Assembly (NCBI RefSeq): GCF_026626635.1
Contig: NZ_JAPNKA010000001.1
Span: 3,720,001-3,784,000, forward strand
Length of the DNA: 64,000 nt
Direction of reading: 5' to 3'
Source: Archangium lansingense
GTDB lineage: Bacteria > Myxococcota > Myxococcia > Myxococcales > Myxococcaceae
The translations under genes were made by a program, and so were the position numbers. This document shows, piece by piece, positions 23,517 through 33,100 of the stretch. Numbering within the stretch: the first letter of the stretch is position 1; every line of letters begins with the position of its first letter. The notes beneath the pieces were generated by a model. That model was given only the letters and a program-made list of their open reading frames with translations, did not search any database and had not been told where the DNA came from.

Positions 23517-25646
23517 ATGAGCGAGGCCGGGACGCACAGCGCTGGGGACGAGCTGCGAGGGTTGGAAGCACCGCACCTTCCGCATGAGGCGCCGGAGCAC
23601 TACCAGCCCCGGCCGGGTCTGGAGGTGGCCGGCTACGAGTTGCAGGCGAAGCTGGGCAGCGGCGGCCAGGGCACCGTGTTCCGCGCCGTGCGCGAGGGCC
23701 GCACCTATGCGGTGAAGTTCCTCTTCCTGCCGCGTGGCCGGCACTGGGCCCTGCGCGAGCGGGACGTCATGCAGAAGCTGAGCGAGGCGGGCGGCCTGCC
23801 CCTGGTGGAGCATGGCCTGTGGCCCGAGCACCAGCCCCTCTACCTCTTCCTCGTCATGCCCTACGTGCGCGGGCTGCCGCTGGGCGTGTGGACTGGCGTG
23901 CACAACCCCGACTCGCTCCAGATGGCGCTCCTCTTCCGCCAGGGCGCGCGCCAGCTCTCGGCGGTACACGCGGCCGGAATCATCCACCGCGACGTGAAGG
24001 GGGCCAACCTGCTGGTGTACGGCGAAGGCCGCCTGGTGCTGGTGGACTTCGGCGTGTCCACCTACGAGGGCGCTCCTCCGGTGACGGGGGCCTTTCCCCC
24101 AGGCACCTGGTCCTACCTCAGCCCTCGCGTGTGGCGCGCCTGGCGCGGCGAGGAGTCCTCCCGCCCCTGCCCAGCGGATGACCTCTGGGCACTCGGGGTG
24201 GAGCTGTACGTGCTGCTCACGGGCAGGCTGCCCTTCCAGGGCTGCGAGGGAGAGCTGGTGCACGCCATCCTGCACGAGGAGCCGCCGGTGCCGCACGTGC
24301 TCAACCCCCGGGTTCCCAGGGAGCTAGGCGAAGTGTGCTGGCGCATGCTGCGCAAGCAGCCGGAGGAGAGGTACGCGGACGCGCTCGCGGTGGACGCGGC
24401 GTTGGGCGAGGCGTTGAAGCAGGCGGACGGGGCGTGGCGGACACCGCTGTGCGAGGCCTGGGGGCCACACACCGCCACCACCGTGCTCGAGCGCGACATG
24501 TGGGCGGGCGGGGACGTGCTGGCGCTCCACGCGCGGCTGGCCTCCTACGGGCACCTGCTCGTGCGCGGCAAGCCGCGTGCGCTGGACGAGGTGTCTACCG
24601 TGGCCTCTGAGGTGGAGCCGCCAGTGTCTGTGTCCCCCGAGGCTCCGCCCGCATGTGCGCAGGAGTCCTCGGGGCAGGCCGTGCCGCTCACCGCGCCGGA
24701 GGTGGTGCGAGAGGAGGACGCGCCCCTGGCGGAGGCACCACCCGCTCCCCCCGCCGTTCCGCTGGCGGCGCGCTCGCGACGGGTGCTCCAGGCCGCCGGG
24801 GTGGTGCTGGTGGTGGGCCTGGGCATGTGGCTCGCCGGGCACCTGGCGCCGCGTGGCTCCGTGTCCACCACCCCACCGCTGGGGACACCGCGCGCCAGCC
24901 TACCGCCGGAGTTCTTTCCTATCACCCTGGAGCCGGAGGGCCAGGAAGTGGCGCCCTCGTGGAAGCGGCCAGAAGGTGACGGCGGCGCGACGCCCGCAGT
25001 GGCGGCAACCCCCGCGCCCGTCGCCCGTGCGACGCGCTCCCAGGAGACGCGCGTGAAGAAGAAGACTCCAGCGAAGGCTCCCGCTTCCCCGCAGCAGCTC
25101 CAGCCCAAGCAGACAGGCTCCACGGCCGCGAAGGTGAGTGCGGTCGTGCTCACCTGCACCCTCGGCAGCGGTTGTCCCGCCGCCACCACCACTCCCCAGG
25201 TGCTGCCCCCGCCCCCGCCCCAGCTCCCGCCTCCCGCCGAGTGCCCACCCGGTGCCGCCCAGTCCATGGAGGAACTGGGCCTCTTGTACCGTGGCTCCAC
25301 TGGGCATGTGTACATTCAAGGCTCCGACCCCATCATCACCGTGCGCCCGGGCCCGGTGACCCTGCGTCTGGGGGTCGACGACTGGGGCAAGCTGCCCGAG
25401 GGCACCCTGTTCTCCGGTGAGCGGCTCTTCGGCGAGCGTCGCGTGCAGGGCCGCTTCACCCAGGCGCACACGCCCGACGGGAAATCGTATGTGGTGTGCC
25501 TGGAGTATCGGGACGGGCCGAATTGGGGCTGGGAGAAACTCGAGGGGAGTGGCCAGGACACCGCCATCACCGAGAGTGGCGGGTTCCTAAGGCCCGTGGA
25601 GCGCTTCGGGGATGCGTGGAAGTACAAGGAGCGGGAGAAGAGGTAG
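23517..25646 (+). CDS. Transmembrane Ser/Thr protein kinase (PknB-like)
   Basis: A 709-residue kinase. The kinase domain covers residues about 38-300: glycine loop LGSGGQGTVF, ATP-binding lysine in YAVKF, catalytic loop IIHRDVKGANLL, DFG motif in LVDFGVS, and SPR where APE is usual. A Pro-rich cytosolic linker leads to one transmembrane helix (AAGVVLVVGLGMWLAGHLA, about 425-445) and an extracellular part with a KKKTPAKAPA linker and a poly-Pro stretch. A C-terminal domain has three Cys. GGAGGTGAGG precedes the ATG. It is followed at 55 bp by a DUF2381 gene, a pairing often seen in myxobacteria. It presumably senses an envelope signal. Confidence 0.92.
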   Translation: MSEAGTHSAGDELRGLEAPHLPHEAPEHYQPRPGLEVAGYELQAKLGSGGQGTVFRAVREGRTYAVKFLFLPRGRHWALRERDVMQKLSEAGGLPLVEHGLWPEHQPLYLFLVMPYVRGLPLGVWTGVHNPDSLQMALLFRQGARQLSAVHAAGIIHRDVKGANLLVYGEGRLVLVDFGVSTYEGAPPVTGAFPPGTWSYLSPRVWRAWRGEESSRPCPADDLWALGVELYVLLTGRLPFQGCEGELVHAILHEEPPVPHVLNPRVPRELGEVCWRMLRKQPEERYADALAVDAALGEALKQADGAWRTPLCEAWGPHTATTVLERDMWAGGDVLALHARLASYGHLLVRGKPRALDEVSTVASEVEPPVSVSPEAPPACAQESSGQAVPLTAPEVVREEDAPLAEAPPAPPAVPLAARSRRVLQAAGVVLVVGLGMWLAGHLAPRGSVSTTPPLGTPRASLPPEFFPITLEPEGQEVAPSWKRPEGDGGATPAVAATPAPVARATRSQETRVKKKTPAKAPASPQQLQPKQTGSTAAKVSAVVLTCTLGSGCPAATTTPQVLPPPPPQLPPPAECPPGAAQSMEELGLLYRGSTGHVYIQGSDPIITVRPGPVTLRLGVDDWGKLPEGTLFSGERLFGERRVQGRFTQAHTPDGKSYVVCLEYRDGPNWGWEKLEGSGQDTAITESGGFLRPVERFGDAWKYKEREKR

Positions 25647-25701
25647 GGGGTGACGCCGGAAGTCTCTGTTACTCTGGGTCACTCCGGAGGTCGTCCCGCG
25701 C

Positions 25702-26646
25702 ATGTCCGCCCAGCTCGCCGCCCCCCTGTTGCTCGCGCTCCTCACTGCCACGTCCGCCCCCGCCTGGCCCGCCCCCGAGGAGTGGGACACGCCGGGTGCG
25801 CGCCGCCTGGAGCTGACGGCGGAGAGCGCGCGGGAGCAACACCCGGTGCGCGTCAGCCCCCGTCACTCCACCCATCTGGTGTTCGATGCGCCGCTGCGGC
25901 CCGGTGGAGTGGAGGTGGACGAGCAGTGGGTGAAGAAGGCGGTGAATGAGGCCGAGGGCATGGTGACGTTGCGGCCCTCGGGCGTCCCACCGCCGGACAG
26001 GCCGCTCACCGTGACGGTGCACTTCGCGGAGGGACAGGGTCCCGAGCGCGTCACCTTCCGGCTGCTGGTGCACCCCACCCGGGGCGAGCACGAGGTGCAG
26101 GTCATCCGCCAGCCCGGTGTCTGCTCGCCGTTGCACCAGGAGGCCCGGCAGCAGCGCGAGCGGGCCGAGCGGTGCGAGGCCGCGCGGGAGCAGGAGCGCA
26201 CTGGCCCGGAAGGGCGGCGTCCCGAGGGGATCACGGACCTGGTCGAGGCCGGGCTGGTGGGTGGGGGCGAGGGCATCGTGGGGCGGAAGCTCTTGCGCGG
26301 AAGGGACTTCACCCAGAGCCCCGGCGAGACGCTCATGGTGAAGGATGCCTACAGCTACCGTGTTGAGCGACAGGGCCTCGTGGCGGTGGAGCTCTACGTG
26401 GAGAGCACAGGCACGCAGCCCTGGACGGCGCGGGGCGTGGAGGGGGCGGAGCTGGTGAGCACGGAAGGCGTGCGGCTGCGGGTGGTGCGGGTGTGGCAGC
26501 GCAAGTCCCTCGTACCGGGAGCACGGCACCAGCTCGTGGTGGAGGCGGAGGCCACGGTGGAGCAGGCCCGTGGCACCTTCCTCCTGAAGCTGGGCGAGGC
26601 GGGTGGCGCGCGCACCCTCACCGTACGCGACGTGACGTTCCCCTGA
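25702..26646 (+). CDS. DUF2381 family exported protein
   Basis: A 314-residue protein with a signal peptide (LAAPLLLALLTATSAPAWPA) and the features of the myxobacterial paralogous family DUF2381/TIGR02268: an N-terminal beta domain (VSPRHSTHLVFDAPLRPGGV), a charged coiled segment (HQEARQQRERAERCEAAREQ) and a C-terminal beta domain ending RTLTVRDVTFP. Family members are usually encoded next to Ser/Thr kinases, as here, which suggests a periplasmic partner or sensor. Molecular function is unknown. Confidence 0.85.
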   Translation: MSAQLAAPLLLALLTATSAPAWPAPEEWDTPGARRLELTAESAREQHPVRVSPRHSTHLVFDAPLRPGGVEVDEQWVKKAVNEAEGMVTLRPSGVPPPDRPLTVTVHFAEGQGPERVTFRLLVHPTRGEHEVQVIRQPGVCSPLHQEARQQRERAERCEAAREQERTGPEGRRPEGITDLVEAGLVGGGEGIVGRKLLRGRDFTQSPGETLMVKDAYSYRVERQGLVAVELYVESTGTQPWTARGVEGAELVSTEGVRLRVVRVWQRKSLVPGARHQLVVEAEATVEQARGTFLLKLGEAGGARTLTVRDVTFP

Positions 26647-26855
26647 AGCGGGGCCAGGGCGAATCACCGGCCCCGCGTGTCCCGAGCTGGAGAGGTTTGC
26701 CCGAGGTGGAGGTAGACGCGGTACGAGCCGAAGGAGCCCCCACCCGGCACCACGGCGCTTCCCACTCCTCCGTGAGGACACCAGCCAGCGAGGTCAGACC
26801 AGTCGTGTAATCTCCGCAACCCCTGAGGGGGATGGATCCCCCGGGATTACGGCCT

Positions 26856-29330
26856 ATGACCTCTTCTCTTCGGTTGTTCGTGGCGCTCTCCCTGGGAGGC
26901 GCGCTCTTGTCCTCTGGATGTGGACTGGGTGTCCCACCGGATGAGGCTGGCCCTCAACTCAACGTCGGGTTCGAGGATGAGATCGATTCAGGAATCCCAG
27001 GGACCGTTGACCTGGATTGCGATGGCTTGTCGGACTACGAGGAGTCCATCTCCGTGCTCGAGGGGGGGCTGAAGACGCACCCGACCTCGCAGGACACGGA
27101 TCAGGACGGCATCCCAGATGGTGTCGAGCTGGGACGCACATCGAGCATCGAGTTGCGCTGTGCCTTCGTGACCCTGGCGGATGCGGACCCCTCTACCCGT
27201 ACGCACCCGGCGCTAGCGGACTCGGATGGGGATGGTCTGAAGGATGGGCAGGAGGACCTCAACCGCAACGGCCGGGTGGATCCGGGCGAGACGGACCCGA
27301 ATGACGCCAGCAGTGGCGGAGGGGTGCCAGATGGAGGCGGCGCCCCGCAGGATGGTGGGACCCAGGAGCCGGTGGACGCGGGCTCCCCGGTGGACGCAGG
27401 CTCGCCGACGGACGCGGGCTCCCCGGTGGACGCAGGCTCCCCGGATGATCCGAGGGCTCCGGACAGGGACCTGGACTGCGATGGCGTGCCGAATGGGCAG
27501 GAGTACGACGTTGTCTACTCGGGCGGACTGAAGACGCACCCGGTCTGGGAAGACACGGATCAGGACGGCATCCCCGATGGTGTCGAGTTGGGCATCACGG
27601 CGGGGGTCGATCCACGCTGTGCCTCGGTCCCGGTGGATATGGACCCCTCCACCACGACGCACCCGGTGGTGGCGGACACGGATGGCGATGGGCTGCTGGA
27701 TGGGCAGGAGGACACCAACCACAACGGCCGGGTGGATCCGGGCGAGACGGACCCTCGCGATGGCAGCGACGGCGCTCCGAACACGCCGGCCGGTCATGCC
27801 TGTGCGCCCCAGAACCTGCGGCAGGTGAGCTTCACGGAGGATACTGGCGGTGACCTCCGTCTGGCGCTCCGGCCCTCCTTCCAGGAGGTCCGGCAGCTCC
27901 TCGTGGGCGGCAATGGCCGCGGCCTCATCGGCTATGACGACACCCACAAGGTGGCCTTCATCGCCTACACGCGTGGCCAGGTGGGCAGCTCGACCACGGC
28001 GGTGAACGACGAGCTGGGCGTGCGCGGCCAGTTCCTCCCGCCGGTGACGTCCACCACCGTCACCACCCAGACCTTCACCACCTGGGATGGCCACCCGGCG
28101 GTGCTGGCCCACTACGACCAGTCCACGACCACCAACCTGCGCGACTACGCCAACTCCGTGGCCAACACGCTGGTCGGCTCGGGGGCTGGGGTGCTCTCGG
28201 GGGGCGCGGGAGTGAGCGGGCCGTACAAGATCCAGGCGCAGTACGTCCACCGTTCCAACCAGAGTGTCGTGGTGGTGCTGGCCATCACGCCCTCCAGCCG
28301 TTTCGTGGAGCCGGGGCTCTTCGTCATGGGGGACACCGCGGGTGGCTCGGCCCTGGCACGGTTCGGTGACACGGACGCGCTGCAGTGCGAGACCTTCACC
28401 GCGAACAACGGCATGACCGACTTCCTCTTCGTAGTGGACGACAGCGGCTCCATGGAGACGTCGCAGAACGCACTGGGCCAGGCCGCCACGGCCGTGGCCA
28501 GCCGGCTGGGAAACTCCCAGCTCGACTGGCGCATCGGCATGGTGAGCTCGTCCTACACGCAGACCGGTCTTGGCCTGCCCAACGCCGGAGTGTTCCGCGG
28601 CTTCACGCGCAACATCGATCAGTTCAAGGCGTGGCTGCAGAAGACCGCCCCCTGTCCCGACACCACCCAGGGGTGCTGGATCGGCACCAGTGGCTCCAGT
28701 GACGAGAAGACCCTGCACGGCGCGCGCGCCGCGGTGGACTACATGACCCACTCCGCCACCCCCGCCGACAAGAAGTTGCGGCCGGGCGCGAAGCTGGTGG
28801 TCATCCTCCTCACCGATGTTCGCGACTCGGGCGATGAAGGCACGCCCGTCAGCACGTACGTCAACTACTTCATGGGTGCCAACCCCACCGGCCAGCTCAT
28901 TCCCATGCACGGCATCGTCTGCGACGCGGCGGGTGGCGAGTGCTACCCGGGCGAGCCCATCAACAACCCGCGGCACGTGGACGTCATCCAGGCCACGGGC
29001 GGCATCTCGGGCAGCATCCGCAGCACCGTGTCCATCCAGAACACCCTCAACGCCATCATGGACAGCGCGATCGCTTCCTCGGGCTACCGCACGCTCAAGC
29101 CGCCCATCGGCGCCTCGGTGCGGGTGGCCGTGGAGTCGGTGCTGGATCCCTTGTCGTGCAACGCGAATGACCTGCCGCGCAGCCGCGTGAACGGTTTCGA
29201 CGTGGACGGCGTGAACCAGGTGCTGTCCTTCTACGGTGCGTGCCGCCCCAGCGTGGCGGGCTCGACGAAGGCCGCCGTCTCCTATCGCTCCTGGTCCGAC
29301 CTCACGCCGTCCTGGGCGCGAGAGCCCTGA
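26856..29330 (+). CDS. Surface lipoprotein with TSP3-type Ca-binding repeats and a VWA domain
   Basis: An 824-residue lipoprotein. The signal peptide (LRLFVALSLGGALLSSG) ends in a lipobox Cys. The N-terminal third has two blocks of thrombospondin-type-3-like repeats (DLDCDGLSDYEE; DSDGDGLKDGQEDLNRNGRV) joined by a VDAGSP repeat linker. The C-terminal half is a von Willebrand A domain with the MIDAS motif DDSGS (in FLFVVDDSGSME, about residue 525). The architecture resembles the gliding-motility lipoprotein CglD of Myxococcus, but orthology cannot be claimed without a search. The ATG at 26832 is possible; 26856 gives the better signal peptide. Confidence 0.85.
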   Translation: MTSSLRLFVALSLGGALLSSGCGLGVPPDEAGPQLNVGFEDEIDSGIPGTVDLDCDGLSDYEESISVLEGGLKTHPTSQDTDQDGIPDGVELGRTSSIELRCAFVTLADADPSTRTHPALADSDGDGLKDGQEDLNRNGRVDPGETDPNDASSGGGVPDGGGAPQDGGTQEPVDAGSPVDAGSPTDAGSPVDAGSPDDPRAPDRDLDCDGVPNGQEYDVVYSGGLKTHPVWEDTDQDGIPDGVELGITAGVDPRCASVPVDMDPSTTTHPVVADTDGDGLLDGQEDTNHNGRVDPGETDPRDGSDGAPNTPAGHACAPQNLRQVSFTEDTGGDLRLALRPSFQEVRQLLVGGNGRGLIGYDDTHKVAFIAYTRGQVGSSTTAVNDELGVRGQFLPPVTSTTVTTQTFTTWDGHPAVLAHYDQSTTTNLRDYANSVANTLVGSGAGVLSGGAGVSGPYKIQAQYVHRSNQSVVVVLAITPSSRFVEPGLFVMGDTAGGSALARFGDTDALQCETFTANNGMTDFLFVVDDSGSMETSQNALGQAATAVASRLGNSQLDWRIGMVSSSYTQTGLGLPNAGVFRGFTRNIDQFKAWLQKTAPCPDTTQGCWIGTSGSSDEKTLHGARAAVDYMTHSATPADKKLRPGAKLVVILLTDVRDSGDEGTPVSTYVNYFMGANPTGQLIPMHGIVCDAAGGECYPGEPINNPRHVDVIQATGGISGSIRSTVSIQNTLNAIMDSAIASSGYRTLKPPIGASVRVAVESVLDPLSCNANDLPRSRVNGFDVDGVNQVLSFYGACRPSVAGSTKAAVSYRSWSDLTPSWAREP
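27361..27450 (+). repeat. 18-bp tandem repeats encoding (VDAGSP)n
   Basis: About five 18-bp units (GTGGACGCGGGCTCCCCG and variants) encode a VDAGSP/TDAGSP linker between the two TSP3 blocks of the VWA lipoprotein. Slippage would alter linker length without breaking the frame. Confidence 0.8.
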
Positions 29331-29376
29331 CGTGTCTGGCCCTGCCCTCCAGTGGGTATTGGGCCTCTCTCTTCAG

Positions 29377-29415
29377 GAAGCCCTCGGCAAGGCGGGTTGC
29401 TTCGCCGAGGGCTTC
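29377..29415. terminator. Convergent-gene hairpin
   Basis: Perfect 12-bp arms GAAGCCCTCGGC and GCCGAGGGCTTC with a 15-nt loop lie 46 bp after the VWA lipoprotein stop codon and before the convergent small lipoprotein gene. No T-run follows on either strand, so it may act as a bidirectional block or RNA 3'-end stabiliser. Confidence 0.55.
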
Positions 29416-29528
29416 TGGCTGCGCGGCAGGGAGATTCGCGTTGCTTGCAGTTCTGCAGGGCCTTCGTTTCGACTCACTGCTCGAGCCGGCTTCCCGCGAC
29501 AACTGCATTGACACTCACCGCAGCAGAC

Positions 29529-29783
29529 TCAGGGGCACGCCCAGACGCCGGCGAAGCAGGTACACGAATAGGTGTTCCCGAACGCGCAGCAGTCCATTTT
29601 CAAACCGCTCTTGGGGCAATGCGTCAGGTCGAGTTGCTCGCAAGCCGGCGTTCCGGAGGCGCAGACCGCGGACTCCACGGAGGCCGTCGCGGGCTCCTCG
29701 GACTGAACCTCGACATCGGATCCTCCGCAGCCCAGGAGAGAGACACTGAACAGGACCGCTACCGCAAAGAAAGACCGCTTCAC
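29529..29783 (-). CDS. Small Cys-rich lipoprotein
   Basis: An 84-residue lipoprotein. The signal peptide (KRSFFAVAVLFSVSLLG) ends in the lipobox LLGC and is followed by an acidic linker. The compact C-terminus has eight Cys, including CCAFGNTYSCTCFAG. The style is that of short secreted disulfide proteins common in myxobacteria. Function unknown. Confidence 0.72.
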   Translation of the reverse strand: MKRSFFAVAVLFSVSLLGCGGSDVEVQSEEPATASVESAVCASGTPACEQLDLTHCPKSGLKMDCCAFGNTYSCTCFAGVWACP

Positions 29784-30162
29784 GGGACACCTCGGGTGGG
29801 TTGAGTGAGACAGCGCACCTTAACCGAGTTTCTCCCGATGGAGCCGCCGAATGCTGTTGCTGGGCCTTCCGGGTGAGCTCCTCCCACTGGAGAACGCGCT
29901 TCCCTCGCTCTTCGACGAGCAGCAGGGTGGTGGCCAGCAGTGGCGCCAGCGCACGGAGGTGGAGCGCCGCACGCAGGGCTCGCCCGGCACGCCGGTGCAG
30001 GTGACGGTGCGGCGCGAGGGCGGCTCGGTGCCGACACTGCTATTGACCCGGGCCTATTGACCCGTGGGCGTGATACACGCCGAGTCACACGCGGAGGACT
30101 TCCGCGTCGGGCGCGCCCCCCGGCGCGTCAGCCCATGGCGCAGGCCTGGGCCTGGAGGGTGA
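29784..30162. other. Intergenic region with possible PDZ-like remnant
   Basis: A frame at 29851-30060 (70 codons, plus strand) ends in GTPVQVTVRREGGSVPTLLL, which has the flavour of the end of a PDZ domain. It has no signal peptide, no clear ribosome binding site and an in-frame stop just upstream. It may be a gene remnant or chance. The rest is the upstream region of the 30163 gene, with GGAGGGTGA directly before its ATG. Confidence 0.35.
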
Positions 30163-33100
30163 ATGCAGACAGGTTGGGTCTCGGGACGCCTCGTCTTCGT
30201 GATGCTCTGCGGTGTCTTCGTCCTCTCATGCGAGCAGAAGGGCACCCTGTCATCCTCGGCGGAGGCAGTCGCCCTGGCGCGGACATACTTCCCCGAGCTC
30301 GCCGCCGACGTGACGGCGTCCCCTGGAGCCAACCTCGCCGAGGCAGAGGGGCCCCGCGTGGGCCTCGTCACCGAGGTCTCCCTCGAGGGGCTCACCGCGC
30401 CGCTGGTGGCGGCCCCGGGCTGGTCGTCGACGGCCAGCATGGCGAGTGAGAGGTCGCAGCACGCCTCGCTGCTCCTGCCCGACGGCGATGTCCTGGTGGC
30501 GGGCGGCGTCAACCGGAATGGGTTCGTGACTTCCGCCGAGCGTTTCGATCCGGAGACCGGCACCTGGGCCTCCGCCGGAAGTCCAGGCATCTCGGGAAAC
30601 ACCACGTCGGGCGTCCTGCTTCCCACCGGGAGGGCGTTCGTCGTGACGGATGGCAACCGGTCGGCAAGCATCTATGACGCCGCGACGAACACCTGGTCCG
30701 CCACGGGGGCGATGTCCGCGACTCGCACCCTGCCCACCGTCACCCTCCTGTCCTCGGGGCAGGTGCTCGTCGTGGGAGGCTCCAGCCTGAACACGGCGGA
30801 GCTCTACGACCCCGCGACGAACACCTTCACGGCCACCGGCTCCATGTCCGTTGCCCACCGGGCTCACACAGCCACCTCGCTGAGGGATGGCCGGGTGCTG
30901 GTGGCCAGCGGCTTCAGCAGCGCCATGGGAGAGGTGCCCGTCGCGGAGTTCTATAATCCGGCCTCCGGGACCTGGTCGTTGGCGGCGCCTCCCCTCGTTC
31001 CCCGGCACTATGCGAGCGCGACGCTGCTCCCCGATGGTCGTGTCCTCTTCGCGGGAGGCTTCACGAGCGCGGGGGTCACCAACCACGCGGAGCTCTATGA
31101 CCCGGTGGCCAACACGTGGACCGCCACCGGTGCGCTCGTCCATCCGCGAAACGGGCACACGGCCACCCTGCTGCCCAATGGCAAGGTCCTGGTCCAGGGA
31201 GGCTCGGACGGGGCGCGCAACGCGCAGGCCGTGTCGGAGCTGTATGACCCGGCGACGGGAACCTGGGCCGCCGCCGGTACGATGGCGGTGGCTCGCGAGA
31301 ATGCCACCGCCACCCTGCTGACAACGGGTCAGGTGCTGATCATGGGAGGCCACAGCTCGAATCCGGGCACGGCCTTCTATGCGAACGTGGAGCTCTATGA
31401 TGCCTCCGGCGACCGCTGGGCTCCGGCTGGCAATCTCGTGCAGGGCCGGGGCTCCGCCGCCGTGCTGCTGCCTTCGGGACAGGTGCTGGCCGCAGGGGGC
31501 CGGGGCGCGAGTGGCGTGCTCGGGATCGCGGAGCGCTACACGCGCGCGAGCAACACCTGGGCTCCCGCCGCCTCCCTGGCCACCGCGCGGGAGCGCGCCA
31601 CGTTGAGCCTGTTGCCGTCCGGCCAGGTGCTCGCCGTCGGAGGTGGGAATGGCGGGGGGCCGCTGGCCTCGGCGGAGCGGTACGACCCCTTGGCCGATGC
31701 CTGGACGCCCGCGGGCTCGATGACGACCGCCAGGGATGGGCACACCGCGACGGTGCTGGGCTCGGGCCGGGTGCTCGTGGTGGGCGGCGCGGGCACGGGG
31801 ACGGCGGAGCTGTATGAGCCGGCTGCCAACGCGTGGAGCTCCGCTGGCTCGGCCGCCACGCCCCGTTCGCGTCATGCGGCCGTGCTGCTGCACGACGGCC
31901 GGGTCCTGGTGGCGGGGGGCGAGAACGGAGGCGCACCGCTGGCCTCGGCGGAGCTGTATGACCCGGCCTCCAACACGTGGGCCCCTGCCGCGAGCCTCTC
32001 GCAGGCACGGACCTCCTTCACCCTGACGCTGCTGCCGTCGGGCCGGGTGCTGGCGGTGGCGGGGACCTCGCTCGCGGCGGAGCTGGCCTCGGCGGAGCTG
32101 TATGACCCGGTCTCCAACACCTGGGCCCCGGTGGGGTCACTGGCCAGCCCGCGCGCATTCCATTCGGCCGCGCTGTTGCCCTCTGGCCGGTTGCTGGTCG
32201 TGGGAGGTCAGGGGCCGGGGGGAACGGTACTCGCCACCGCGGAGCTGTACGACAGCGCGACCCGTACCTGGAAGCTCGCGTCGGGCCTCGCGGCCCAGCG
32301 GCTGCGCTTCGACACCGTCGTCCTGCCCTCGAACGAGGTGCTCGCGCTGGGAGGGCAGGGCGCCGGGGGCGCGTGGCTGGCGAGCGCCGAGCTGTACGAG
32401 GACACCGGGGCGCAGCCGGCCTGGCGTCCGGTGGTGACGGGGCCCGACGTGGTGATGCACGCCTGTTCCGCACGCATCACAGGCACGCTGTTCCGGGGCA
32501 TCTCCGGAGCCAGCACGGGAGACTACAGGGACTCCGCGACGAGCTTCCCGCTGGTGCGGTTGCAGGCGGCCGAGGGGCGCCGGCTCTGGACGTTGCCGGG
32601 CACCGAGATGTCCGCCACCGGCGTGACGGTGCCCATTCCCGCCCGCGTGACGCCAGGTGCCTATGCGCTCTCCGTCTTCGCCAACGCGAGAGGCGGCGGG
32701 CGGATGGTGACGGTGTTGGAGAACACCTCGCCAGTGGCGGAGGACTTGACGGTCTCCACGCCGTACGGTGAGCCCGTGAATCTGTCGCTGGTGGCGACGG
32801 ATGCCGAGGCGGATACTTCGTTGACCTTCGTCATCGTCACCCCTCCGGCCCACGGGACGCTGAGCGGTACGCCCCCCTCCGTCACGTACACGCCCGAGCC
32901 GGGCTACCTGGGGCCAGACAGCTTCTCTTTCCAGGCACGGGACTGCGGCCTGGACAGCAACGTCGCCACCGTGACGCTCGCCGTGGTCGACCAGACGCCT
33001 CCGGAAATCATTTGCCCGGAGGACCTGGTGGTGGAGGCGACGGAGCCAGCGGGGGCGCCGGTGACGTATCCCCCCGCCACCGCGACCGACGCCATCACCG

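Noticed and set aside
27213..28976. 587-residue minus-strand frame
   Set aside because: Antisense shadow of the VWA lipoprotein gene, Arg/Gly/His-rich.
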